A program made the position numbers and the translations under genes. A stretch of DNA of 8,894 bases from Halobacteriales archaeon SW_9_67_24 (GTDB lineage: Archaea; Halobacteriota; Halobacteria; Halobacteriales; Halococcaceae): assembly GCA_003022685.1 (NCBI GenBank), contig PXSV01000137.1:1-8894 (forward strand). Direction: 5' to 3'. Shown piece by piece: positions 1 to 6,339 of the stretch. The notes beneath the pieces are model-generated. The model worked only from the letters and a program-made list of their open reading frames with translations. It had not been told where the DNA came from and searched no databases. How positions within the stretch are numbered: position 1 is the stretch's first letter; each line of letters begins with the position of its first letter.

Positions 1-210
1 TCGGTCTCGACGCCCGCCGGCACCGAGTGTGCGCTCTGTGAAACCGACCTCAGTCCCCAGGAGTACGCCGACTGTCGGGCAGTCCTGATCGACGAGCGCG
101 GTCCGGGCGGCGACGAGGAGTCGATCCGAATGATGTGTGCGGACTGCTGGTCGGGGCTCGACGAAGAACTCGGCGAGCCATCCGATGCCCGCTCGACGCA
201 CTCGGCGTAG
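1..210 (+). CDS. Small CxxC/CxxC zinc-binding protein (3' part)
   Basis: The frame is open from the first base of the window and stops at a TAG, giving 69 residues with no convincing start, so the 5' end is outside the window. It contains a CALC knuckle (residues 10-13) and a CADC knuckle (residues 46-49), about 32 residues apart. That is the spacing of a small zinc ribbon. The rest is acidic, as is usual for haloarchaeal proteins. Haloarchaea encode many short two-knuckle zinc proteins of unknown role; the function here cannot be assigned. The alternative frame on the opposite strand is Arg/Ser rich and looks like a shadow. The 88-base gap to the next gene holds nothing I can identify beyond its promoter region. 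Confidence 0.6.
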   Translation, partial: SVSTPAGTECALCETDLSPQEYADCRAVLIDERGPGGDEESIRMMCADCWSGLDEELGEPSDARSTHSA

Positions 211-298
211 CCAACGCTGGCCCCCAGTCGGCCGGTTCGTCGCCCCGAAACGTCGCCAAAGCGAGGGATCAATCGTGTCGAGCGAAAATCGCTGATCG

Positions 299-1075
299 AT
301 GGCTGACTCCGTCCGTGCTGCGGTCCGGGATCGGGTGAGTCTTCGAGCGGCGTTGATCTGGCTCGGTTTCATTGCGTTCTCGGTCTGGTTTGCCGATGGG
401 TCGATCGCACAGGTCGGAACGAGCCTCGCGATGGGTGTGGTTCTCGGTCTGTCCGAGCTGCTCTCGGAAGTGTACGATCTCCGTGGGGAGGTCAGATCGT
501 TCGGGTTCGGACTCGCGGTGCTGCTCTCCGGCGTCGCCCTGTTCGCGCTCGGCAGCAGCGGTGGGGTGTGGTGGCTCCCGGTGCTCCTCGCTGGCATCGG
601 CGGCTGGATCGCTCTCGACGCTGTCCAGACCTTCCGTCACGAGGGGCTCTTCATCGCCGACGACGGCGAGGACCCCGACGGTCGGGACGTCTATCACGAT
701 TGCGTCACGAGGGAGGTCGACGAAACGCTCCGCGAGCGCCCCCTCACTCCCCGGGAGCTCTCGACCGAACTCGACCCCGACGACGCGGCGCTCGACCGCG
801 CGCTCGCGGAGCTCGACGATCGGGACCTGCTCGTTCGCGAGGGGAGCGAACTCCGGGTTTGCTCCCCGCCGGAACCGAGCGCGCTGGCGCGAGCGCGGGG
901 CCTAGCCGCGACCGGAGCCGCCCGGCTCGCGCGGCCGCTCACCGTCGAGTTCGATGACGAACCGTCGGGTGACGACGGGGTCGACCGATACGACCCCACA
1001 CCGGAGCGAGCCGACCCGGAATCGCGCTCTGCTACCGATCGGGAGCGCGAACGTGAGCCGACAGGACGTCGGTAG
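299..1075 (+). CDS. Four-TM membrane protein with C-terminal winged-helix segment
   Basis: The 258-residue product has four hydrophobic segments at about residues 17-33, 38-55, 69-85 and 89-108. A cytoplasmic part follows, in which residues about 137-188 have the helix pattern of a winged helix-turn-helix (REVDETLRERPLTPRELSTE, then a second helix ending in LAELDDRDLLVREGSELRV). The last 40 residues are charged, low-complexity Asp/Glu/Arg. The layout suggests a membrane-tethered regulator, or a protein using the winged helix for protein contacts; this is inference and no family was recognised. The start codon fits the N-terminal sequence and has no strong TATA box, only a weak AT patch near 270-275. 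The gene ends 33 bases before the convergent cofG stop codon, so any shared terminator would have to lie in that short gap. Confidence 0.75.
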   Translation: MADSVRAAVRDRVSLRAALIWLGFIAFSVWFADGSIAQVGTSLAMGVVLGLSELLSEVYDLRGEVRSFGFGLAVLLSGVALFALGSSGGVWWLPVLLAGIGGWIALDAVQTFRHEGLFIADDGEDPDGRDVYHDCVTREVDETLRERPLTPRELSTELDPDDAALDRALAELDDRDLLVREGSELRVCSPPEPSALARARGLAATGAARLARPLTVEFDDEPSGDDGVDRYDPTPERADPESRSATDREREREPTGRR

Positions 1076-1108
1076 CGAGCGTCGTCCGCTCCGTTCTTGC
1101 TCTGGCTG

Positions 1109-2221
1109 TTACACTTCGGCGGGGTTCTCGCCGTGTTCGAGCACCGATCGGAAGCGCTCGCCGTGGGCGGTGTCGGCGGCGAGCGCCGCCTCGATCCGGT
1201 CGTCGATCCAGCCGCCGTCGTCGACGAACCGCTCGTACACCGGCAGGCGCTCGCCGAGCGGGACGCCGGCCTCTCCCGCGATGGCTTCGAGCTCGTCGAG
1301 ACCAGGCCATGCGTAGTCGGGGTTGATGTGGTCGTCGGTCACGGGCGACACCCCGCCGAGGTCGTCGACGCCGCAGTCGAGAACGTCCCGGACGGGCGCG
1401 AGGTTCGGCGGCACCTGGATCGACACCGCTTCCGGGAGCGCAACGCGGGCCATCGCGACCGCCCGCCGGAGCGTCCCGGCGTCGGGCGTCGGACCGTCCC
1501 ACCGCTCGTTTCCGACCACGGGCTGGATGAGCACCTCCTGGATGTGGCCGTACTGCTCGTTGAGTTCGCGGATCGCCAGCAGCGACTCCGCCCGATCCTC
1601 CCAGTCCTCGCCGATTCCCACGAGGATGCCGGTGGTGAAGGGAACCCCGACCTCGCCGGCCGCACGGATGGTGTCGAGGCGCTGTTCGGGGGTCTTCCGC
1701 CGGGGGCCGGCGTGAGCGTCGACGTCGGCGGTCGTTTCGAGCATCACCCCCATCGAGGCGTTCACCTCGGCGAGCATCGCCATCGTCTCTCGGCCGAGAT
1801 CGCCGGGGTTGCTGTGTGGGAGGAGACCGGCGTCGAGCGCGAGCTCGCACATCTCGTGGAGGTACTCGTGGATCGAGCCGTGCCCCCACTCGTCGAGCTG
1901 GGCGTGGATCGCCTCGTAGCGATCGTCGGGCGTGTCGCCGAAAGTAAAAAGCGCCTCGGTGCAGCCGGCGTCGGCCCCGGTTTCGAGCAGTCCCCGGACG
2001 TCCGCGCGGCTCATCAGGCTGGCCTCGCCGGGCGGATCGAAGTACGTGCAGTAGGTGCAGGTGTAGCGACACGCCGTGGTCAGCGGGACGAAGACGTTGC
2101 GCGCGAACGAGAGGTGAGGCGCGGGAGCGACGTCGCGGGGACCGACGGCACACAGCCGGTCGACCTCGCCCGGCGTGACGTCAAGCTCGCGGAGTGCGTC
2201 ACGAGCGTCGGCCCCTTGCAT
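1109..2221 (-). CDS. cofG: Fo synthase subunit CofG (radical SAM)
   Basis: CofG is a radical SAM enzyme. With CofH it makes 7,8-didemethyl-8-hydroxy-5-deazariboflavin (Fo), the chromophore of coenzyme F420, from tyrosine and 5-amino-6-ribitylaminouracil. The CxxxCxxC cluster motif reads CRYTCTYC (Cys 51, 55 and 58), preceded by SFARNVFVPLTTA. Family signatures follow, including TEALFTFGDTPDDRY, LLPHSNPGD, NASMGVMLETT, HAGPRRKTPEQR, GILVGIGEDWEDRAESLLAI and DDLGGVSPVTDDHINP. The frame is open upstream to 2410, but that stretch is Arg/Pro/Ser rich and unlike CofG. The start at 2221 gives 370 residues, a normal haloarchaeal length, and lies exactly 24-29 bases after a TTTTGA box, as expected of a leaderless mRNA. 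cofC lies upstream on the same strand across a structured 201-base spacer. cofH is not in the window. Confidence 0.95.
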   Translation of the reverse strand: MQGADARDALRELDVTPGEVDRLCAVGPRDVAPAPHLSFARNVFVPLTTACRYTCTYCTYFDPPGEASLMSRADVRGLLETGADAGCTEALFTFGDTPDDRYEAIHAQLDEWGHGSIHEYLHEMCELALDAGLLPHSNPGDLGRETMAMLAEVNASMGVMLETTADVDAHAGPRRKTPEQRLDTIRAAGEVGVPFTTGILVGIGEDWEDRAESLLAIRELNEQYGHIQEVLIQPVVGNERWDGPTPDAGTLRRAVAMARVALPEAVSIQVPPNLAPVRDVLDCGVDDLGGVSPVTDDHINPDYAWPGLDELEAIAGEAGVPLGERLPVYERFVDDGGWIDDRIEAALAADTAHGERFRSVLEHGENPAEV

Positions 2222-2244
2222 GGCTGCGGCGAGGACCCGGACGA

Positions 2245-2250
2245 TCAAAA
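2245..2250 (-). promoter_or_regulatory. Putative TATA box of cofG
   Basis: On the minus strand this reads TTTTGA and lies at -24 to -29 from the A of the ATG at 2221. It is the only AT-rich hexamer in a very GC-rich spacer. The position is that of the archaeal TATA box for a leaderless transcript and supports the chosen cofG start. Confidence 0.55.
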
Positions 2251-2273
2251 GGCTATCACTCAGCGGGGAATGA

Positions 2274-2369
2274 CCCGGTATCCAGGGAAGGGGAGGTGGG
2301 GGAATACCGGGCCGGGAGCGGGATACCGCAGCCGACATCGCTCGCGCGAACCGGGAAGGGGGTTCGCGC
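2274..2369 (-). other. Structured G-rich spacer between cofC and cofG
   Basis: The spacer holds two clear inverted repeats. One is GCGCGAACC (2344-2352) with GGTTCGCGC (2361-2369), a perfect 9-bp stem around a GGGAAGGG loop. The other is CCCGGTAT (2274-2281) with ATACCGGG (2304-2311), an 8-bp stem. On the plus strand six runs of three or more G lie within 38 bases (2285-2287, 2290-2293, 2298-2302, 2309-2311, 2314-2316 and 2320-2322), so a G-quadruplex could form there. A transcript of the minus strand would carry C-rich loops. An AT-rich patch at about 2393-2400 (CCTTTAG on the minus strand) could be a promoter for a short RNA, or part of the cofC 3' end. The function is unknown. Confidence 0.45.
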
Positions 2370-2422
2370 AGTCCCGACTCGGGCACGACTCTTCTAAAGG
2401 ATTGTCCCAACTCTCACCCGAA

Positions 2423-3073
2423 TCAGCCCGATTTCGGCCTGTCGCCCTGCCGCACGGCCGGATGGTCCCGACACACGGTAACCCGCCCGTCCCCGCTCGC
2501 GTCGAGTCGGACTCCCTGCGCTTCGAGCCACCGCCGCGTCGCGCCGGTCCCGTGGAGCAGCGCCTCCGCAAGGTCGGTGCACTCGTCGATGTCGGTCGCG
2601 AGGCGGTGGGAGTCGACCGTCGCGACGCTCGCGCCGAGATCGTGGGCGCGCTCGCGGTGATCGCGGTAGGACGCCCCGTGGTAATCGACCCGGAACGCGG
2701 GATGGCGCGTGAGAAGGGCGTTCGTCCCGCCACCCCGACCGGGGGCGAGCACCACGTCGGCCTCGGGCACGAACAGCCGCGCGAGCGCGTCGGGAGTCGC
2801 GAGCGGGAGGTCCGCCATCACCACCGCGACCGGCGTCCCCGCCGCCAGCACCGCATCGACGGCCGCGTTCAGCGGGCGCTCGTCGACGGTGATGGGTGCG
2901 TCCACGTCGATTTTGGCCGTCGCGAGAACTTCGGGCGCGTGGCCGGCGTCACGGAGCGAACGGAGGACATCCGCCAGCATGACGCGAGCGAGTTCGCGGC
3001 GCTCGGTGGGTGCGAACACGTCCGCGAGCCGCGTTTTCGGTTGCTCGGCCGCGAACGGGACGACGACGCGCAT
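2423..3073 (-). CDS. cofC: 2-phospho-L-lactate guanylyltransferase CofC
   Basis: CofC joins GTP to 2-phospho-L-lactate (or a related C3 acid), giving the activated side chain that is then attached to Fo in F420 synthesis. The 216-residue product shows the family layout. The N-terminal nucleotide-binding stretch is VPFAAEQPKTRLA (residues 5-17), with MADLPL at 86-91, the glycine-rich APGRGGGTNALL at 110-121 and DIDECTDL at 161-168. The length is typical. The frame stays open upstream to 3202, but that extension is Arg/Thr rich. The ATG at 3073, followed by RVVVPF, is the natural start and has an ATTTGA box at -24 to -29. It precedes cofG on the same strand. The separate promoters suggest the two are not strictly one operon, though read-through is possible. 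The last 25 residues are less conserved-looking. Confidence 0.95.
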   Translation of the reverse strand: MRVVVPFAAEQPKTRLADVFAPTERRELARVMLADVLRSLRDAGHAPEVLATAKIDVDAPITVDERPLNAAVDAVLAAGTPVAVVMADLPLATPDALARLFVPEADVVLAPGRGGGTNALLTRHPAFRVDYHGASYRDHRERAHDLGASVATVDSHRLATDIDECTDLAEALLHGTGATRRWLEAQGVRLDASGDGRVTVCRDHPAVRQGDRPKSG

Positions 3074-3096
3074 ACGCCATGCTCGGCCGCTCGGCG

Positions 3097-3102
3097 TCAA
3101 AT
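3097..3102 (-). promoter_or_regulatory. Putative TATA box of cofC
   Basis: On the minus strand this reads ATTTGA, at -24 to -29 from the ATG at 3073. It is nearly the same hexamer, at the same distance, as the box in front of cofG (TTTTGA). This supports the start choice and a leaderless mRNA. Confidence 0.5.
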
Positions 3103-3152
3103 GGGTGCCGGTCACCGGGCCGGCGGCCCGCCGTCGCCGAGTGGCCGACGCG

Positions 3153-4040
3153 TTACGCCACCCCGAGGTAGTCGGCGAGCGAGCGCAAGTCGCCCACGTC
3201 ACGACCGAACGCGGCGACGTCGTTGTCGGCGACCGTGTTGTCCATTTCGAGCGAGCGCGCCTGGTCCGCGCCGAACGGAATCAGGGGGAGGGGGTCGACG
3301 AGTCCCATCCCGAGCTTCGTGAGCGCCATCGGCACCGGCGCGATCGAGACCGACTTCCCCTCCGCCCGGTAGGCGAGTTTCGCGACGTCGGCGAGGGTCA
3401 ACACCGCCGGCCCGCCGATCTCGCAGGTCTCGCCGGTGTGGCCGCCCTCGGTCACGCCGTCGGCGAGCATCGGCGCGAGGTCGCCGATCCAGATCGGCTG
3501 GAACCGGGTGCGACCGCCGCGGGGCAACGGCGCGAGATATGGCGGCGTGAGCTGCTTCGTGAACGAGACGAACTCGCCGCCCTCGCCGAACACCACCGAC
3601 GGCCGGAAGATCCTCCAGTCCAGTCCCGAGTCCCGGACGACACCCTCGGCCTCGCCCTTCGACCGGATGTACGCCGTCGGGCCATCGGGATCGGCCCCGA
3701 GCGCGCTCATCTGGACGAACCGTTCGACACCGTGCTCCTCGGCCGCCCGCACCGCGTTCTCGGTGCCGCCGAGATGGATCTTGAAGTGCTGTTCGTCGCC
3801 GCCGGAGGGCTGGAACAGCGGCGAGAGCGCGACGAGGTTCACGACCGCATCGCGGCCCTCGAAGGCGCTCGCCATCGAGTCGTAGGCGGTCACGTCGCCG
3901 ATCGCGGTGTCGACGTCCGCCTCGAACACCGACGGGTCGGGATCGCGCGAGAGCGCCGTCACGTCGTGGCCGCGCTCGGCCAGTTCGTCACAGAGGTTTC
4001 GCCCCACGAAGCCGTCGCCGCCAGTCACGAGTACGTCCAT
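3153..4040 (-). CDS. NDUFA9-like atypical SDR (NAD(P)-binding) protein
   Basis: The 295-residue protein is an atypical short-chain dehydrogenase of the group related to the NDUFA9 subunit of complex I. The Rossmann motif is TGGDGFVG (residues 6-13), at the very N-terminus as expected. Asp at the end of the next strand region (DVTAY, about 49-53) fits nucleotide contact. MSALGA (111-116) and YIRSK (124-128) occupy the place of the SDR Ser and YxxxK residues. FRPSVVFG (145-152) is typical of these sugar-epimerase-like proteins. Archaeal members are soluble, and their link to NADH dehydrogenase or quinone metabolism is known only by similarity. The substrate cannot be told. The start at 4040 has a TTTTAG box about 25-30 bases upstream. 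It ends about 80 bases before cofC, which has its own promoter. Confidence 0.88.
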   Translation of the reverse strand: MDVLVTGGDGFVGRNLCDELAERGHDVTALSRDPDPSVFEADVDTAIGDVTAYDSMASAFEGRDAVVNLVALSPLFQPSGGDEQHFKIHLGGTENAVRAAEEHGVERFVQMSALGADPDGPTAYIRSKGEAEGVVRDSGLDWRIFRPSVVFGEGGEFVSFTKQLTPPYLAPLPRGGRTRFQPIWIGDLAPMLADGVTEGGHTGETCEIGGPAVLTLADVAKLAYRAEGKSVSIAPVPMALTKLGMGLVDPLPLIPFGADQARSLEMDNTVADNDVAAFGRDVGDLRSLADYLGVA

Positions 4041-4064
4041 GCCCCGATTACTCGGGGACCTGAC

Positions 4065-4070
4065 CTAAAA
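4065..4070 (-). promoter_or_regulatory. Putative TATA box of the NDUFA9-like gene
   Basis: TTTTAG on the minus strand, at -25 to -30 from the ATG at 4040. This position fits a leaderless archaeal transcript. Confidence 0.5.
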
Positions 4071-4173
4071 CTACCGTCATCGGTAGGGCACACGTCCACA
4101 CCGACGGATGAAGGCGTGGTTACTCGTTGGCCAGGGAACGTCGACATCAGCGCTTCGCGCCGCAAGCGCTACA

Positions 4174-4186
4174 ACGGTACAACCGT
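4174..4186. repeat. Short inverted repeat upstream of small ORF
   Basis: ACGGT (4174-4178) and ACCGT (4182-4186) form an inverted repeat around a 3-base centre, just upstream of the possible 45-aa gene starting at 4197. It could be an operator half-site pair or chance. The rest of 4041-4196 shows only the minus-strand promoter at 4065-4070. Confidence 0.25.
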
Positions 4187-4196
4187 ACTACCGGTC

Positions 4197-4334
4197 ATGG
4201 CGACGAAGAGAGCCCGCGGAATGCTCGTTCCGGAGGCGACATCGGATGCAAAACGCGAGAAAATCGCCGACAAGCTCGGTGAGTCAGTCCGACGCCACCG
4301 TGACGACAACTACGTGAGGAATAATCAGTACTGA
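4197..4334 (+). CDS. Possible 45-aa basic small protein
   Basis: An ATG opens a 45-codon frame ending in TGA. The product is hydrophilic and mixed-charge: it begins MATKRARGMLVPEATSDAKR, continues with a likely helix (EKIADKLGESVRRHRDD) and ends YVRNNQY. Unlike the Arg/Ser-rich shadow frames elsewhere, this composition looks like a real protein. Its codons are less GC-biased than those of its neighbours, so it may be an acquired gene or the remnant of a longer one. A weak CTACAA box lies about 23-28 bases upstream, and a hairpin follows the stop at 4343-4373. The frame also runs open far upstream, antisense to the SDR gene, but that part is a shadow. No family was recognised. The alternative is that this 380-base gap is non-coding. 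Confidence 0.45.
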   Translation: MATKRARGMLVPEATSDAKREKIADKLGESVRRHRDDNYVRNNQY

Positions 4335-4342
4335 CGCAGTCA

Positions 4343-4373
4343 CGCTGCTCGCCGGCCCGTCCGCTGAGCAGCG
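4343..4373 (+). terminator. Hairpin after small ORF, possible terminator
   Basis: CGCTGCTC (4343-4350) pairs with GAGCAGCG (4366-4373) as a perfect 8-bp stem with a 15-base loop, nine bases after the small ORF's stop and upstream of tmk. There is no T-run after it, so termination is a guess. Confidence 0.3.
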
Positions 4374-4391
4374 AGCAAAACCGAACTCAAC

Positions 4392-4397
4392 ACTTAC
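4392..4397 (+). promoter_or_regulatory. Putative TATA box of tmk
   Basis: ACTTAC lies at -24 to -29 from the tmk ATG at 4421, the position of a leaderless archaeal promoter. Confidence 0.4.
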
Positions 4398-4420
4398 CCC
4401 TCGGCGGGCAAAGCAAAACC

Positions 4421-5011
4421 ATGCTCATCACGCTCGAAGGAATCGACGGCAGCGGAAAGACCACCGTCTGGGAGGCGCTCCACGAGACCGTCGACGCCGC
4501 CTTCACCCGCGAGCCGACCGACTCGTGGTACGGCGAGGCGGTCGCGCGTTCGATCGCCGACCCCGACGCCGACCCGCTCGCCGAACTCTTTCTGTACACC
4601 GCCGACCACGCCGCCCACCTCTCCAATACCGTTCGCCCCGCGCTCGACGCCGGCGAGGTCGTGATTGCGGATCGGTACTCCGATTCGCGGTACGCCTACC
4701 AGGGCGCGGCGCTCGACGGGGTAGTGAAACGCCCGATGGAGTACGTCCGGGGGGTCCACCAGCCGTGGACGCACGCGCCCGACGCCACGATCTACCTCGA
4801 TCTCGATCCCGAGCAGGGGGCGGCGCGGAGCGGTGCGACCAACAAGTTCGAGCAGGTGGAGTATCTCGACAGGGTTCGGACGAACTACGAACAGCTCCTC
4901 GCGTACGAGCCCGACCGGTTCGTGCGGATCGACGCGAGCCAGTCGCCCGAGACGGTGATCGGGGCGGCCGAGGCGGCGATCGAACGCCTGCTCGACACGG
5001 CCCCCGAGTGA
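4421..5011 (+). CDS. tmk: Thymidylate kinase (dTMP kinase)
   Basis: The enzyme phosphorylates dTMP to dTDP with ATP, on the route to dTTP for DNA synthesis, in the cytoplasm. The 196-residue product has the usual length. The P-loop EGIDGSGKTT covers residues 6-15, TREP 29-32 is the dTMP/Mg-site loop, and DRYSDSRYAYQGAAL (84-98) is the DR(Y/H) motif with the substrate-contacting YQG. IYLDLDP (124-130) precedes the LID region (AARSGATNKFE, 134-144). The loop after TREP lacks the GGT of the bacterial enzymes, as is common in archaeal relatives. The start is the ATG at 4421, immediately followed by the first beta strand, so no longer start is needed. It is convergent with the next gene, 64 bases between the stops. 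Confidence 0.95.
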   Translation: MLITLEGIDGSGKTTVWEALHETVDAAFTREPTDSWYGEAVARSIADPDADPLAELFLYTADHAAHLSNTVRPALDAGEVVIADRYSDSRYAYQGAALDGVVKRPMEYVRGVHQPWTHAPDATIYLDLDPEQGAARSGATNKFEQVEYLDRVRTNYEQLLAYEPDRFVRIDASQSPETVIGAAEAAIERLLDTAPE

Positions 5012-5075
5012 GCTGACGGACTCCATCCGGCCGCCGTCTCCCGTCGCTCGATACGCCGGTCGGATACCGATGACG

Positions 5076-5360
5076 CTACTCGTCGGACAACCACTGGAGC
5101 GTGGCTTCGAGGTGTTCGTGGCGATCGGCGTCGCGTCGCAGCACTTCCTCCGACCAGCCGGTCCCGTTGTACGAGAGCCCGAGAACGGTTCCCTCGACGA
5201 GCGCGACCGCCTCGGTTGCGGGCTCGTCGCGTTGGCTCCGACGAGTGTGGATCGACGTGGCTCCGAGGACGATGAGCCCCTCCACGTCGTCGCGGGCCCG
5301 AATCACCTCGGCATCCGTTTCGCGCAGCGGGGCGGGTGGCAACGCACCGTCGAGGCTCAT
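5076..5360 (-). CDS. Conserved-looking hypothetical protein, 94 aa
   Basis: The protein is acidic and soluble, without a motif I recognise. It carries a short beta-rich core (EVIRARDDVEGLIVLGATSI), a second pair of strands (VALVEGTVLGLSYNGTGW) and a C-terminal amphipathic helix (HEHLEATLQWLSDE). An ATG three codons upstream (5369) is possible, but the ATG at 5360 sits 24-29 bases after a TACAAG box and is preferred. The composition fits a haloarchaeal protein, whereas the overlapping plus-strand frame does not. It lies downstream of the HTH-10 regulator on the same strand, 101 bases away, with its own promoter. Confidence 0.65.
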   Translation of the reverse strand: MSLDGALPPAPLRETDAEVIRARDDVEGLIVLGATSIHTRRSQRDEPATEAVALVEGTVLGLSYNGTGWSEEVLRRDADRHEHLEATLQWLSDE

Positions 5361-5383
5361 TGTTGCCATTGTTCGTCAGACGG

Positions 5384-5389
5384 CTTGTA
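5384..5389 (-). promoter_or_regulatory. Putative TATA box of the 94-aa protein gene
   Basis: TACAAG on the minus strand lies at -24 to -29 from the ATG at 5360. It decides between the two in-frame ATGs at 5360 and 5369. Confidence 0.4.
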
Positions 5390-5461
5390 ACCGTTGAGGT
5401 TGCGGACGAAAGCTCTGTTTGGTCGCCCGCCCGCGCTTCGGGGGTGAACGGGGAGGGGCGG

Positions 5462-6139
5462 TCACGATCCCCCGTCGTGGTCCGGCACGGCTCCGACGAG
5501 CAGCGCGTCCTCGACGAGCCCGCCGGTCGCGCGCCGGAGGCGTTCGGAGAGCGCCTGATGGGAGATCCCCAGCTGGTCGGCGAGTTCGTTCTGGTCGACG
5601 TCGCGCGGAACCTCGTAGTAGCCCGCCTCGAGTGCGGCTTCGAGCGCCTCGAACTGCTCTTTGGTCAGGCCGTACCGACCCGCCGGCTCGCCCTCCATCT
5701 CGCGGATCGCGGTGATATCGAAGGTCAGCCCCGCCTCGTCGCGGTAGTCGATTGTCTTCGCCAGCGACTCGCGGTCGGGGTAGAGAACCCGGAGATGCCA
5801 TCGGCCGTCGGTGCCGTACGCGTCGGTGATCGTCGCCTCGGAGTTCGTGAGCATCTGGAGCACGAGATCGATGTCGGTGACCCATTCCATCCGGTAGAGC
5901 TGCTCGTCGTCGAACGCCGAGAGGAGCTCGATATCCTCCACGCTCGGATCGTTCCCGAAGGCGTCCGCGATGGCCCCGTGATCGGCCCCCCGAACCCACA
6001 CGAGCGGCATCGCGGCCTCGTCACCGGTCTCGACGATCCGTTCGACCTCGAACTCCACGTCCGGCAACGACGACAACGCCTCGTAGAGTGCGAACTCCTC
6101 GGCCGGGATCGATCCCCTGATCACGCAGGCACTCCCCAT
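5462..6139 (-). CDS. Bat-type HTH-10 transcription regulator
   Basis: The 225-residue protein belongs to the haloarchaeal family related to the bacterio-opsin activator Bat. The N-terminal about 150 residues form the mixed alpha/beta sensor-like domain associated with this HTH (PDVEFEVERIVETGD near 26-40; DDEQLYRMEWVTD, 77-89). The C-terminal HTH-10 spans about 156-212 and contains YGLTKEQFEALEAALEAGYY, VPRDVDQNELADQLGISHQA and LSERLRRATGGLVEDALL. Such proteins bind DNA as one-component regulators; the signal and targets cannot be seen here. Its ATG at 6139 has a strong TTAATT box at -24 to -29. It lies downstream of the three-TM gene on the same strand, separated by structured element A, and may be transcribed alone. 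Confidence 0.9.
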   Translation of the reverse strand: MGSACVIRGSIPAEEFALYEALSSLPDVEFEVERIVETGDEAAMPLVWVRGADHGAIADAFGNDPSVEDIELLSAFDDEQLYRMEWVTDIDLVLQMLTNSEATITDAYGTDGRWHLRVLYPDRESLAKTIDYRDEAGLTFDITAIREMEGEPAGRYGLTKEQFEALEAALEAGYYEVPRDVDQNELADQLGISHQALSERLRRATGGLVEDALLVGAVPDHDGGS

Positions 6140-6162
6140 GACCGGTTTCAGACGACGCCCTC

Positions 6163-6168
6163 AATTAA
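6163..6168 (-). promoter_or_regulatory. TATA box of the HTH-10 regulator
   Basis: TTAATT on the minus strand lies at -24 to -29 from the ATG at 6139, within an 11-base AT-only stretch (6163-6173). It is the best archaeal TATA box in the window. Confidence 0.6.
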
Positions 6169-6250
6169 AAATTCGCATCGGCATCGTTCGTGGCCCGTTC
6201 CGCCCGTTTCGACGCGAAATCGGCGTCGTCCCGGACGGCGGTTGCGGGGG

Positions 6251-6339
6251 ATTCATACTTTCGGACAGAAGTCTTTCAACGATTTCGTCGGTTCGTGCCG
6301 ACGAATCCGTTGTTTCAGTTCTGTCCGACAGTATCAGGA
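6251..6339 (-). repeat. Stop-codon-anchored structured element, copy A
   Basis: Sense to the upstream three-TM gene, the element starts TCCTGATA, where TGA is that gene's stop codon, and ends TATGAAT. It folds on one axis: arms 6256-6291 and 6298-6333 match at 28 of 36 positions. These include the 10-bp TCGGACAGAA/TTCTGTCCGA and 8-bp TTCGTCGG/CCGACGAA stems, with a 6-base loop. It aligns without gaps to copy B (8490-8578), about 50 of 89 identical. Constant parts are CCTGATA, GTCG, AAC, ATTCG, CGAAAT with one bulged A, GAA-x-GACT, CCGA and TATGA. Changed bases mostly keep pairing. There is no T-run, so it is not a plain terminator. It could be a 3' UTR regulatory RNA, a processing signal or a MITE-like element. 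Confidence 0.75.

Noticed and set aside
1097..3322. A 741-codon open frame on the plus strand across cofG and cofC
   Set aside because: It is antisense to two clearly recognised F420 genes and has the Arg/Gly/His-rich make-up of a high-GC shadow frame.
6171..6220. ATTCGC and GCGAAAT near the HTH-10 promoter, resembling the inner stem of elements A and B
   Set aside because: The arms are 37 bases apart with no outer stem, no CCTGATA or TATGA ends and no GAA-x-GACT; likely chance.
6251..6339. Reading element A as an ordinary intrinsic terminator
   Set aside because: There is no T-tract after the fold, and the bases fixed between copies lie in the internal loop, which a terminator does not need.
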